Shown in pieces: positions 49,925 through 59,403 of a stretch of DNA of 64,000 nt. The stretch covers positions 40,247,004 through 40,311,003 of the forward strand of contig CM055821.1 of NCBI GenBank assembly GCA_029582265.1, given 5' to 3'. The translations under genes were made by a program, and so were the position numbers. Each line of letters begins with the position of its first letter. Within the stretch, counting starts at the first letter, position 1. The notes below the pieces were generated by a model. It was not told the origin of the DNA and did no database searches. It worked only from the letters and a program-made list of their open reading frames with translations. This DNA comes from Zoroaster sp. YZ-2022 (Eukaryota > Echinodermata > Asteroidea > Forcipulatida > Zoroasteridae).

Positions 49925-51052
49925 GTCATGTCTGCTGGGTAGTTTGCGCTTTAAGGTCACCTGCTTTGGTGGATTGGGTATGTTGAATATTGTTGGGACT
50001 GCATTCCACACCAGTCTACCAGTACTCAAAATCTGGGATGGCTCAAAATGCTCCGAGCAGATTCTGCAATTCTTGTGTAGGTAATCAGATGACTTGTTCC
50101 GCAGATCATCTCTTCTTGTTAACTGAACCCACCGGTCTGATCTGTGGTACCACAAATGAAATAAACTAAAACATAATGAACCCATAGTATACCTACTGAT
50201 CTGTGCAGGCAAAACAAATAGGGGCCTAAGGTAACAAAACCGCCACCTGCATCTTGATGGGACGGGTGGATCTGATTTATCAAAACCTTTAAAAATCAAT
50301 AATTAAAGACTTTCATCATACATTTACATAAATGTTAGGGCTAACGTAACTAATATCATAACACTACAAACCCAGGAACAAGTCAATAAAAAAAAACATA
50401 AATAGCTTAGGCCTAAATAAATAACAAACATGACAAAGGAACACTGTTTGCCTTTTCTCTTTTTCTAAAGTCAAAGGTAGGGATACAACTCTTTCACTTA
50501 TCACCCTCACACCCTTAACTATTTGTCTCCTGATCCTATATTCGCTTACCATTTTTGGGCAATGGAAAAAAATAACAAATAACAAACTAACATTATTTTT
50601 ATATCATGCCATTTTAATTATTATTAATGTACAACAACGACCATTAACATTTTGTAGAATATAAAAAAAAAATAGCCCCGGATTTCTGCCTGGAACATTG
50701 ATGTTCCAATCGTTATCGATCAAAATGTTCTACCATAAATTTCGCCTTACCTTTCTTTGCACCTTGGAAACCGATAAAAATGAAGATTACAATCCCATTT
50801 GGGATTGTTGGTAAAATTTATGGCAGAACACCAAACTTTCGATTTGCTCGCCATCACTTGTTTAGTTTGTGGCTGTTGGTTGGAAGTTTGCCACGCAGTT
50901 ACCGCGCAAACGATTTTGGTTTTACCTACCTAACAACAGCGGGCGCACTTCCATGCCCAGCCATTTTGCGTTTCACGTTTCCACACAGAGTCCTATCTTC
51001 CTTTTGTAGTATCTTTGGCCTTGTGAACCATATATAGACTGGCTCCCAGTCA

Positions 51053-51152
51053 TTTGCTTTTGCCGTGGGGAATTTGCTTTTGCCGTGAGGAATTTGCTTT
51101 TGCCGTGGGGAATTTGCTTTTGCCGTGACGCTTTTGCTTTTGCCGTGACAGT
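51053..51152 (+). repeat. 22-bp tandem repeat, ~4.5 copies
   Basis: The unit gaatttgcttttgccgtggg repeats with single-base changes, the last copies reading cgcttttgcttttgccgtga. It starts 30 bp beyond the right end of the P-like element. Confidence 0.85.
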
Positions 51153-51459
51153 TGTGGGCCACCGTATTACGGGCGACAATTTATACTGCGACCGGCAAGC
51201 CAGCTACCTGGTAGTCTTGGCTCAAGACGTTGTTGCTCATTTTTCGCTGCGTCGCGATCTCATCACCTGCATGCAGCAGACCGCCGGCCGCGCTCGCATT
51301 GTCCGTTTCGTAAATCGAACAATAGAGGGCGCTTTTCCAAAAACCTTATTTTTCTGCAAACGTAACCTCATATCAGAACGATTTGAGAATACGCCCTCTA
51401 TTGGCAGAAATGTCGCGCCGCCGTGTAGTACAATAGTACAACTAAAAAATGTAAGAACG

Positions 51460-51672
51460 TCTTGACAAGACTAGCTGGCTGGTCGACCGCGACGCGTGGA
51501 CCGGACCGTAGGTAAATAAACACGTAATGATGTAATCTTCTGCCGCAACTGTATTTTTTAAAACCCGCAGGTGTTTGCTTTAGCGAAATAATCACAGATT
51601 GTAAGTTCATTTCGTTTTCAATGATGAACCAAAATAAAATTTAAATTTCACCAAATTACCAATCGCTTGGAC
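51460..51672 (+). repeat. Dispersed repeat, copy 2 (partner at 26225-26475)
   Basis: Carries gcaggtgtttgcttt, agcgaaataatcacagat, atgatgaaccaaaataaa and aatttcaccaaattacc, in the same order and orientation as the copy 25 kb to the left. Confidence 0.65.
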
Positions 51673-52060
51673 AAGCCATGGAGGAAGAAAGAGAAGCTTA
51701 CGGTTACCTAATTACAATATTTTAGATTGTAATATAACTAACTGTTCATGCTGTTAGCAGATCAAAGTTGAAAAATCATCCTTTTTGTACATGTGAAAGA
51801 TACGCGTGTGAGGAGGGTCCAGTGCATTGGCACTAGAATTAGGCAAGCTCATCCCAATGTCAGCGAGTGGTTGGTGGTGTGGTTCAGCCATCATTTGTTT
51901 GGTCTCCCTTTAGTTCTTTCCATGAGTTGTTTCGCCTCCATTGCTAATTTTGGTATATTTGTGGATCTACAAGTACAATCAGTTTGAAGTGGAAAATGAG
52001 TTGAACTGAAGATGTTTTTGGGTCAGTTACTGCAGGTGATTTCACCTGTATTCTCACCAG

Positions 52061-52462
52061 TAGATGGCCAACAGTAGATGGCCAACAGTAGATGGCAACA
52101 ACAACAGGCTGTCAGCAACAGGGCTGTCAACAGCAGCTGTCAACAGCAGGCTGTCAACAGGCTGTCAACAGCAGGCTGCCAACAGCAGGCCGCCAACAGC
52201 AGGCTGCCAACAGCAGGCTGCCAACAGCAGGCTGCCAACAGCAGGCTGCCAACGGCAGGCTGCCAACAGCAGGCTGCCAACAGCAGCAGGCCAACAGCAG
52301 GCTGCCAACAGCAGGCTGCCAGCAGCAGGCTGCCAACAGCAGGCTGCCAACAGCAGGCTGCCAACAGCAGGCTGCCAACAGCAGGCTGCCAACAGCAGGC
52401 TGCCAACAGCAGGCTGCCAACAGCAGGCTGCCAACAGCAGGCTGTCAACAGCAGGCTGGCCA
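52061..52462 (+). repeat. 14-bp minisatellite (CAACAGCAGGCTGC)n
   Basis: After three agtagatggccaac-type units, the 14-bp unit caacagcaggctgc repeats about 27 times with few variants (ggctgtc, an extra agc). All six frames stay open through it, giving repetitive Gln/Ala/Ser or Leu/Ala/Cys/Trp frames that are not genes. It ends directly at the 3' end of a minus-strand LINE (52465 on), so it may be an expansion of that LINE's tail. Confidence 0.92.
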
Positions 52463-52464
52463 GG

Positions 52465-53290
52465 GGGTAAAGAGTCGCAACTCGTGTCACACTTCTTATC
52501 CCTTAGGACCTTGTCTAGGTTTGGTTTTGAACTGGAGCAACATGTTGATATGCAGTCTTCAGGCAGTTGGTTCCACCAGTTTACTACTCTTTGACTGAAG
52601 GAATGATGATGAAGATTTAAACAGCATCTTTCCTTTGTCAGTTTCATGGAATGTTCCCGCCTGGTTCTCGTATTTTGGTTTAAGTTGAACAGGTTACATC
52701 TCCCATATGGTCTATTCCCTTCAGGATACAAAATACCATAAGGTCTCCATGGAGTCATTTTGTTTCCAGAGTTGTCAGATGAAGTTAGTCTGTCTTCATA
52801 TGGTTCATCTTTCGTCTCTGTTATCATCCTCGTAACTCTCCGTTGGACATATCTTCAAGGATCTTTACAAATTTGGCTTGTAAGGGGACCACAAAGCAGC
52901 GTAGTAGTCAAGAATTGGCCTTATTACTTAGTCAGTGACTCGTAGATGATATGATAAATGATGCTTACTATTATATTAGCTTTCCTAGCTGCTTCAGCAC
53001 AGTGCTTGGAATATTTCATTGACTGATGAATAGTCACACCCAAGTCTTTCTCTACTTCAACCAATTCAAGGATATGACTGTTCAAGACGTAGTTTCTTCC
53101 TGGGTTATTGTAACCAGGGTGCATGACATGACATTTGTGTACCGGTAGATTAAAATAATCATTTGCCACTCTTCCGACCAGGAGTTTAAGCTTTAAAGGC
53201 TTCCTTGAGATTGTTTGCCGCTTCCTCCGTCAACACAGTTGAACACAGCTTGGTATCATCTGCGAATCTGACAGAGCTTGCACATTATGC
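52465..53290 (-). mobile_element. CR1-type LINE, 3' fragment of reverse transcriptase
   Basis: On the minus strand it starts SVRFADDTKLCSTVLTEEA near 53270; FADD is RT catalytic motif C. After a one-base shift it continues KCHVMHPGYNNPGRNY, VEKDLGVTIHQSMKYSK and AARKAN. A stop at about 52924 and an internal deletion follow, then RTRREHSMKLTKERC and NHHSFSQRVVNWWNQLPE-like tail sequence to 52480. These are standard CR1-like segments. It is 5'-truncated and inactive, and a close relative of the fragment at 30.5-31.2 kb. Confidence 0.85.
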
Positions 53291-53382
53291 CATCATTGAT
53301 TTCATTTCGTTTAAAGTATGTGTAAACACATAGATGATCACATAATTTACATGAAACTTTATTTTGTGTAAAGGTGATAATG

Positions 53383-53500
53383 TATGGAGCTCTGGAAGTG
53401 CCATCCCACTTTTTGAGATACCGAGATAATAGTCAAATGATACTCAAATCCAATTATATCAGGATCTCAACAACTCGGATGGCACTTCCAGAGCTCCGTA
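53383..53500. mobile_element. 118-bp fold-back element (MITE)
   Basis: The ends tatggagctctggaagtgcc (left) and (reverse) tacggagctctggaagtgcc match for 24 bases with one mismatch, each beginning with TA. The interior is non-coding. A TA-flanked inverted repeat of this size suggests a mariner-type MITE. Confidence 0.75.
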
Positions 53501-53739
53501 ATAATTGTATCAAACTGCCATTTAAATATTTCCACAAAAAGTGCTGTCATTTGAGTGAAATTGATCAAATTATTTTGCAATAAAACTAGAGAATCCTTTT
53601 GTATATGTGATCAAGATTTTAAGTAGGTCACTCATTGAAAGTATTTTATTCAAATCTGTAAAAGATGAAGACTGGAAAAATGACAGTCTTCTCTCACCTT
53701 TACTAATAACAGAGATTGAGTTTACAAAGTGAGGTTACG

Positions 53740-54030
53740 TGCTACATGCTCTTCGCTAAAGTGAAGGATTTTGGAGGATTGAGGTTATTAGGCATACTTG
53801 CCTTTCCATGGTACATGTACATCCATGTTTGTTGTAGCGATTGCAAGGTCAGTGCTTGGGTCAGTGGACACTGTTTATTGCTCCATGCATGCAGGTCCCT
53901 GGCCATGTACATGTATCACAGATTTATAGAAACACATGTGAGCATACATGTCATGTGCTTGCTTTACTACTGAAGGATTTTGGAGGATTCAGGTTATGTG
54001 TAAGCAAATGGGCCTAGGGGAGTTAGGGTT
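53740..54030 (+). repeat. Inverted repeat, left arm (right arm 58180-58690)
   Basis: This sequence (cttcgctaaagtgaaggatt ... gtgtaagcaaatgggcctag) is found in reverse orientation at about 58190-58685, in intron 2 of gene C. Shared parts include catggtacatgtacatcc, gtgcttgggtcagtggac and ggattcaggttatgtgtaag. The single gtgtaagcaaatgggcctag end here corresponds to a six-copy 44-bp array in the other arm. The arms enclose gene C exons 1 and 2. Confidence 0.88.
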
Positions 54031-54396
54031 ATATTTGCTTATAAGACCTTCTTTAAGGGTGTTGTGCTAAACATAATGCAATTAAAATTATAATCTAACC
54101 CTGAGTGCAAGTTTCACAATTTTCATAATCGAACCAACCAAAATAGGGTCATGATAGCTTCCCTACTAGTCCGAGATCAACTGTAACAAAGTGCTATGCA
54201 ATTCTCATGCATGTAACATTATTGTCAGCACGTATTATTTTAATTATTCCCAATTTATCATAATTCACCACTGATGTGACAAAAACTGCCATTTAATATC
54301 ATATTTGTAATTGTGGTCAATCTATTTTAGAAAGCAGATCCGCAGTGGCGATCAACCCTATTGATGTAACATAGCCAACTTGAATTAACGGCAATC
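54031..54396. other. Upstream region of gene C
   Basis: The 365 bp before the gene C start codon. No TATA box or other element can be assigned with confidence. It probably includes the 5' untranslated region. Confidence 0.3.
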
Positions 54397-54561
54397 ATGA
54401 TTATGTCCGTCGCATCCGTAGCCAGTGCTGTTGGATTCATAGCTGTAGTTTACATCATGTACCACGTTATCTCCATTGTGCAAGGTGTGCGCAAACAAAG
54501 GGCAGCTCTGAAACAATGGCCTGGACTTCCAACACACTGGCTGTATGGCAATCTTCATCAG
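54397..54561 (+). CDS. CYP4F-like P450, gene C exon 1 (N-terminal anchor)
   Basis: First coding exon of a family-4 cytochrome P450 on the plus strand. It starts at the ATG at 54397, and a second Met is at codon 3. Residues 4-26 (SVASVASAVGFIAVVYIMYH) form the membrane anchor. GVRKQRAALKQWPGLPTHWL and YGNLHQ follow, diagnostic for CYP4F-type N-termini. It ends at a GTAAGG donor, phase 0. Length and phase equal gene B exon 1. Intron 1 is 3.34 kb and holds a mariner-like MITE, a minisatellite and a hairpin cluster. Six more exons follow to 63515; the ExxR and haem-loop exons must lie beyond the window. Substrate cannot be told from sequence; CYP4F enzymes typically hydroxylate fatty-acid derivatives. 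Confidence 0.92.
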
Positions 54562-55650
54562 GTAAGGGACCAATATCATGGGAGCTGCTTAATTAGCTGC
54601 AGTAACTGTAGTCTTGTCATTGGGTCGAATCAGACCTTAAGAGCTACAGACTTTTACATAGGAAATTTGGCTCTTTTGAATATTTCCTTAAATACTAATA
54701 TTAGTGCCATTCCACTCCACATAATGCACCTAGATACTTCGTCTATCATTTGAATGGATCAACAACGAACCAAAACTTGATTTGAAATACCAAAAATTTG
54801 ATTTGACAGAACAACTCACCTTGTAATGAAATCACCCAAGCCCAATAGTCTGGAACCCATACTACAGACTGTATCTTAGCATATAAATCAATCTGTGTAA
54901 CCAGTCTATTTTGAATAGTGTACAAAGAATGGGTCTCCCAAAATTTCCTAGGTAAAGTCTGTAGATCTGAGGTCTGATTCAACACAATGACAAGACCTTC
55001 GAGATACAGTTACTGTAGCTGATAAGCACACAAATTTGGTAAACATAGAAAATTTATGCTTAGCAAAAATAGAGCGTGTTTTGGTGAACACAAACAGAAA
55101 CTTGTTTCACATTCTTGACCAGAAACAAAGGCATAGCTACGCTGAAAACAAAGGTAACCAGAAAATTGTTTTCAGTTTGTGACTTGTTCAATCATCAACG
55201 TTTCTCAAAATATACGGTGTAATTAAAATTTTAGCAAAATAGAACTTAATCTTGAAACTAAGCCTAACTGGTCACAAACTTCTGTTGATGTTTGGTCAGA
55301 ACAATGACATCATCGCAGCACAACCAAACTCACTTTACCAATAACTGAAGCCCAAACATGTCTCTACTGGTGGAAAGAATGTTGAACCCAAGCGCCACTT
55401 ACATGTATGTACACAATGTCTAAGCATGTAGTTTTAGCAGATGACAAAATGGCCAACATCTCAAAAGATGTGCACATATTCATTGCACAAAATCCACAAC
55501 AAAAATTGTTTCCAAACCTCACCTGACTACATTTTCCTCTCCTTTACCTAGTTTGTCTGTCCTCTAACAAATTTTGCAGGAAACTTAGTGATATTTGTCA
55601 TAGTTTGCAAGGACAATGTCAGCTGTCATCTACATTTTTTCTCTAACATA

Positions 55651-55865
55651 TACTGAACAAAATTATAAACGCCCCCATGTGGCACTTTGAAACTTTATTA
55701 GCCTTTAGAGGTTGCAAAATCATACAAAATTCATTTTGTTGTTCAATATGTGCTACAGATTACTGTCCGTTAGAACACGATAGTGGCGCTGGCAATCATG
55801 GACATGCATGTGGACACGGTGGGGGTCAGGTTGAAACATGGGCGTTTATATTTTTGCTCAGTGTA
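55651..55865. mobile_element. Mariner-like MITE, 215 bp
   Basis: The ends tactgaacaaaattataaac (left) and, reversed, tacactgagcaaaaatataa are imperfect inverted repeats. Both continue into ...aaacgccc and both are flanked by TA. TA duplication and a ctga.caaaa.tataaacg end are typical of Tc1/mariner-derived MITEs. The 200-bp interior has no transposase. Confidence 0.8.
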
Positions 55866-56877
55866 TATTACATGACTTTTGTTTGTACATTCCTTTTAAA
55901 TAAACCATATTAAAAAACTTGCTCAGAGCGTACATGACCTCTTTATCTGTTATGTTCCACCAGCTATTACTACCGCACACTTCAGTGGTAATCTGTTCAA
56001 CTCAAATACATGAACTCTCATTAGGCCAAATAAAAATAAAAAATTGGTTAGCGTCCTTTTTTCCCCAATTATCATGGTTAGAGGAGGCTTTTTTTCCTTC
56101 ATGAACCCATGTTTTAATGATTGAAGTTTGTACAATGAGCAGATGAGAAACTAGATTATTTTTAACAAGGTGATTTGTATTGGCTTCAGGAGATTTGCAA
56201 TTTTTATTCTTTAATTTTTTTACATTGTCAGACGCCAGGTTTTAAAGTAAAAACATTTAAAAAAAAAAACACATTTGGACAAGGACAAACAAAGGCAACC
56301 CATTCTATTTACCAGCAAGTTTCTGAAATTTTCTTTTTGGGAGAATGTACTCTTTTTTTGAGGAAAGGAAAATAAATCTTTAAAATTATATTTATTTTAT
56401 AACTTTCTAAAATAAATATGTAAAAAAATAATTCTGAATCCTGTCAAAAATTCATTTGGACACATAACTACTGTTAAACAGCTTCTGATAACTTTCTTTC
56501 AAATATATCCCTTCAAAGTATGTATTTTCTTTTCTAAAAGGATATAATGTTCCAATGAAAACTAATAAATATTCCGATAAAAAACAACAAAATAATATCA
56601 CTGATCTGCTGCTCCAACGTAAATCCCAGATAAATATGACAATAGTAATTGTAATGAGCACTTACTATAGCAGAAAATGATGTGCTTACATATAAGTTTA
56701 ATTCACAGGTTAGCGTGCAATTTCTGCTCGTGGCACATGAGTACTTTTGCATAATTTGCTGCTCTCACAGAATTTTTTCAAAGGAAATATTTTTGTATAA
56801 GAAACAGACAACCAGTCAGTTTATAAACACATTATATAAAAAGTAGTGTTGGTAACCATTAGAACCTGCTGTAAACA

Positions 56878-56995
56878 ATATTTGTACTAGCAGACTTTGT
56901 ACTAAGCAGACTTTGTACTAAGCAGACTTTGTACTAAGCAGACTTTGTAATTAAGCAGACTTTTGTACTAAGCAGACTTTTGTACTAAGTAATAT
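56878..56995 (+). repeat. 17-bp minisatellite (actttgtactaagcaga)n
   Basis: About six units, two with an extra T (cttttgtac) and one with attaag in place of ctaag. In gene C intron 1. Confidence 0.9.
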
Positions 56996-57360
56996 TTAAT
57001 AATAGGAGCCAGCGGTAAGTAGCCACTGGGGGCACGTGCCCCCCACATTAAACCTCAGGTGCCCCCACGAAAATCCTCATAGTGCCCCCAAAAACAGAAA
57101 AGAAAAAGAAAATGGAAAACCCATACCCCTGGGCCCCCACTGAAAAGCAATGCCCCTGTGGCCTCCCCCACTGAAAAGTCCTGGCTACACGCTGATAGGA
57201 GCCAATTTAGAGCTGGTAAGCAGAGAATTTTGCTAAGCAAATATTTTTGCTAAACAATATAAAGCAAACTACCACAGGAAGTTCATTACATTTTGTGTGG
57301 AAGCTACTAAGCAGCTCTATGAAATTGGACCCAGGTCTTTGAAATACGCCATAAATATAC

Positions 57361-57512
57361 AAATATAACATGGTTTGAGGTGGACAGTCGATATAGCTCC
57401 CTCGGTATGTTGGCAAACCAGTTCCCCGAGGCGAAGCCGAGGAACTAGTTTGTCAACTTCAACACCGAGGGAGCTAATATCGACTCCACCCGAAATAAAC
57501 CATGTTATATTT
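57361..57512. repeat. Imperfect fold-back repeat, ~75-bp arms
   Basis: The left arm aatataacatggtttg...gtcgatatagctccctcggt pairs with the right arm accgagggagctaatatcga...aaaccatgttatatt. The turn is gaggcgaagccgag. Several small gaps occur between arms, so it is an ageing hairpin-forming element. Confidence 0.85.
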
Positions 57513-57515
57513 GTT

Positions 57516-57862
57516 TTACTATGCCTCATACATATTCAGTTGTATTGACAATAAGGAGCATCATTGTCATTGAGCTCGGGAAATGCGAATTGACATTTAC
57601 GTGTGCCGCCATCTTTTCATGTGTAGCTAGGGGCAATGTTCGCGGCGTGCGCATTTACACACCCTGCGCGACTGTTCCCCGATATTGCCAGAAGATGCGT
57701 AGTAGTTTAACGCATGCGTTAAACTACTACGCATGATGTTAATTCTGTGTGAATACTTTCGCGGGCGGCTTGGTAAACAGCCAAAATAGCATCTGCACGT
57801 GACGTGTGAATGGACCAATGAGAATTCGGATTTCGATCATGAATATGTATGAGGTATAGTAA
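57516..57862. mobile_element. Inverted-repeat element ending 43 bp before exon 2
   Basis: ttactatgcctcatacatattc (57516-57537) and its complement gaatatgtatgaggtatagtaa (57841-57862) match with one difference. The 347-bp interior contains the 40-bp perfect palindrome at 57695-57734. No frame is recognised; probably a MITE. Confidence 0.7.
57695..57734. repeat. Perfect 40-bp palindrome
   Basis: The half-site atgcgtagtagtttaacgca is followed directly by its own reverse complement with no spacer and no mismatch. It could extrude as a cruciform and is unusually clean compared with the diverged repeats around it, so it is young or maintained. Confidence 0.95.
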
Positions 57863-57905
57863 TATCATCTTAGCTTACTGAAAATAAAATCTTTATCAAT
57901 TGCAG

Positions 57906-58078
57906 CATCCAATGTTTGATGCAAAAAATACGCGAACAGGGAGGAGAAATAGGATACAGATTTCGCCGTGAGATGACCGCCATGTATCCTAAGGGATACT
58001 ACTTCTTCCTTGGTCCAATACGGGGAGTCTTAGTGGCTAGTCATCCAGATATTATGAGACCAATCATGATGAATGGAG
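57906..58078 (+). CDS. CYP4F-like P450, gene C exon 2 (one-base frame break)
   Basis: After CAG it begins HPMFDAK; the rest (IREQGGEIGYRF, MYPKGYYFFLG, LVASHPDIMRPI) is read in the next frame. The switch lies in the A6 run at 57922-57927. With five A the exon would be 172 nt, exactly the length of gene B exon 2, and open throughout. As written it is 173 nt and meets a TGA. It ends at GTAAGG. The protein matches gene B exon 2 at about half of positions. Either a consensus error in a homopolymer or a genuine frameshift; the clean remainder favours error. Confidence 0.88.
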
Positions 58079-58179
58079 GTAAGGCCAAAAAAAGATCTCT
58101 GGTTTCTGATCACCTCAGCCCTGCGTGTCAGCATTTTTAGTACATATTTACTGTAAAACATTGCTTTTCACAATTAACC

Positions 58180-58690
58180 CGAACTCTCTAGGCTCATTTG
58201 CTTACACATAACCTGAATCCTTCCTAACTCCCTAGGCCCATTTGCTTACACATAACCTGAATCCTTCCTAACTCCCTAGGCCCATTTGCTTACACATAAC
58301 CTGAATCCTTCCTAACTCTCTAGGCCCATTTGCTTACACATAACCTGAATCCTTCCTAACTCCCTAGGCTCATTTGCTTACACATAACCTGAATCCTTCC
58401 TAACTCCCTAGGCCCATTTGCTTACACATAACCTGAATCCTCCAAAATCCTTCAGTAGTAAAGCATGCACATGACAGGTATGCACACATGTGTTTCTAAT
58501 CTGTGATGCATGTACATGGCCAGGGACCCTCCCTGCATGCATGGAGCAATAAACAGTGTCCACTGACCCAAGCACTGACCTTGCAATCACTACAACAAAC
58601 ATGGATGTACATGTACCATGGAAAGGCAAGTATGCCTAATAACCTCAATCGTCCAAAATCATTCACTTTAGCAAAGAGGATTTTGGAGGA
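58180..58690 (-). repeat. Inverted repeat, right arm (left arm 53740-54030)
   Basis: Reverse-complement copy of the sequence upstream of gene C, about 90 percent alike in the non-array part (58445-58690). The array part is expanded here. Confidence 0.88.
58192..58448 (+). repeat. 44-bp tandem repeat, six copies
   Basis: The word catttgcttacacataacct starts at 58195, 58239, 58283, 58327, 58371 and 58415, spacing exactly 44. Units differ only at ccca/ctca and ctcc/ctct positions, so the expansion is recent. Confidence 0.95.
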
Positions 58691-59403
58691 TTTGGGAAGG
58701 TTAGGTATCATTTGTGACCGACTATGCGAAATGAGTCAGAAGTCTAGATGCCTGTATTGAGATACGGACACGTAAACATAAGTCATATTTTGTTTTTCGA
58801 AGAAATAAGTAGAAAACATAATAAATCTACCCATCAAAAAATCCCCGAAATAAAATGGGAAAATGTTCAACATCCTGATTTTTCTTTACCATGTTGAATC
58901 AAGAATGTTACCAAATTACTCAGCAAGGGATCGTTTTGTCCCATTTTGGCCCTAGAATGCCCGGTTCTTGCTCTATGTTTGCAGCCATGTTGACTTAAAC
59001 ACAGGTTGCTATGGAAGAATGATATAAATAAACCAGAAATCAAGCCAAGACTTAAACGTGCAATATTTCCGTTTTTAGTTTTTGACAGTGCAGGCTGAGG
59101 TAATGTGTTTTATGGTATAACTTTCCTATTTTTTAACGTATGAACATATATATTTTTTATCAAATGGAAGAGAAGAATAGGCTCTTTCAGGACCACATAA
59201 ATACTCAATTTGTTCCGACATCACCTTAAGACTCATTTTAGGATCTGGTCACATTTTAAAGCATTTGTTTTCCTTTTCTCAGATAAAATTGCATGTTCTG
59301 ATGAAAAGAAAACCTGATGGAAATTGCTGAAAACAAAAAACTTCTTTAATTAGTATTGGTTTGGTCCTCCTTAAATATCTATCATTGCCTTTGCTTCTAA
59401 CAG

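Larger units (their letters stand above)
46756..50854 (-). pseudogene. THAP-domain P-element transposase (THAP9-like), decayed
   Basis: Exon 1 is 50751-50854: an MASKSKVWCS start, then HFYRFPRCKE. Exon 2 is 49252-50141 and contains RWVQLTRRDD, NCRICSEHF and AVPTIFNIPNPP, completing a THAP DNA-binding domain; a Harbinger-like element interrupts it. Exon 3 is 48809-48967. The long catalytic exon starts at 48536. It carries a coiled-coil-like stretch, LDEMSLKSGLYYD, GYFLANAATPGSK, CMFDPPHLLKS and NQDCLENLFSILRS, hallmark P/THAP9 segments. Splice phases of exons 1-4 agree (2, 1, 1). It is broken by a TGA near 48187, frame changes near 48132, 47915, 47765 and 47650, further stops in 47.2-47.5 kb, and the insertion. 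The second zinc-ligand Cys of the THAP domain appears replaced by Phe. Confidence 0.85.
45098..51024. mobile_element. P-type DNA transposon with two nested insertions
   Basis: The ends form a perfect 28-bp inverted repeat, beginning CAAAGATACTACAAAAGG, at 45106-45133 and 50990-51017. They are flanked by the direct repeat GCCTTGT (45099-45105 and 51018-51024); if the terminal G is counted as flank, the repeat is the 8-bp GGCCTTGT. P elements start CA, end TG and duplicate 8 bp. The interior carries a minus-strand THAP/P transposase gene (46.75-50.85 kb). Two later elements interrupt it: 45140-46228 just inside the left end and 49280-49921 in coding exon 2. Without them it is about 4.2 kb. Broken frames make it non-autonomous now. 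Confidence 0.88.
51025..52060. other. Intergenic with repeats, no gene
   Basis: Contains a 22-bp tandem array (51053-51152), a GC-richer patch at 51.17-51.45 kb with no recognised frame, a dispersed repeat (51460-51672) and then plain sequence. No RNA gene was seen. Confidence 0.4.
54562..57905 (+). other. Gene C intron 1
   Basis: GT (GTAAGG) to AG (ttatcaattgcag). 54.6-55.6 kb is plain sequence without a recognised element. Then come a MITE (55651-55865), unremarkable A/T-rich DNA (55.9-56.85 kb), a 17-bp minisatellite, a 57.0-57.2 kb patch with a gggggcacgtgccccc palindrome, and hairpins up to 57862. Confidence 0.8.
58079..59403 (+). other. Gene C intron 2
   Basis: Contains the six-copy 44-bp array and the right arm of the inverted repeat (58180-58690). 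From 58.7 to 59.4 kb nothing was recognised. The acceptor is tgcttctaacag. Confidence 0.75.

Noticed and set aside
52064..52827. Several long overlapping frames (116-220 codons) on both strands
   Set aside because: They are translations of the 14-bp minisatellite; the longest minus-strand one simply joins it to a LINE tail.
57000..57200. gggggcacgtgccccc patch as a transposon end
   Set aside because: A local palindrome is visible but no matching second end or duplication was found.
58192..58448. CRISPR-like array
   Set aside because: The 44-bp units are contiguous without spacers and lie in an animal intron.
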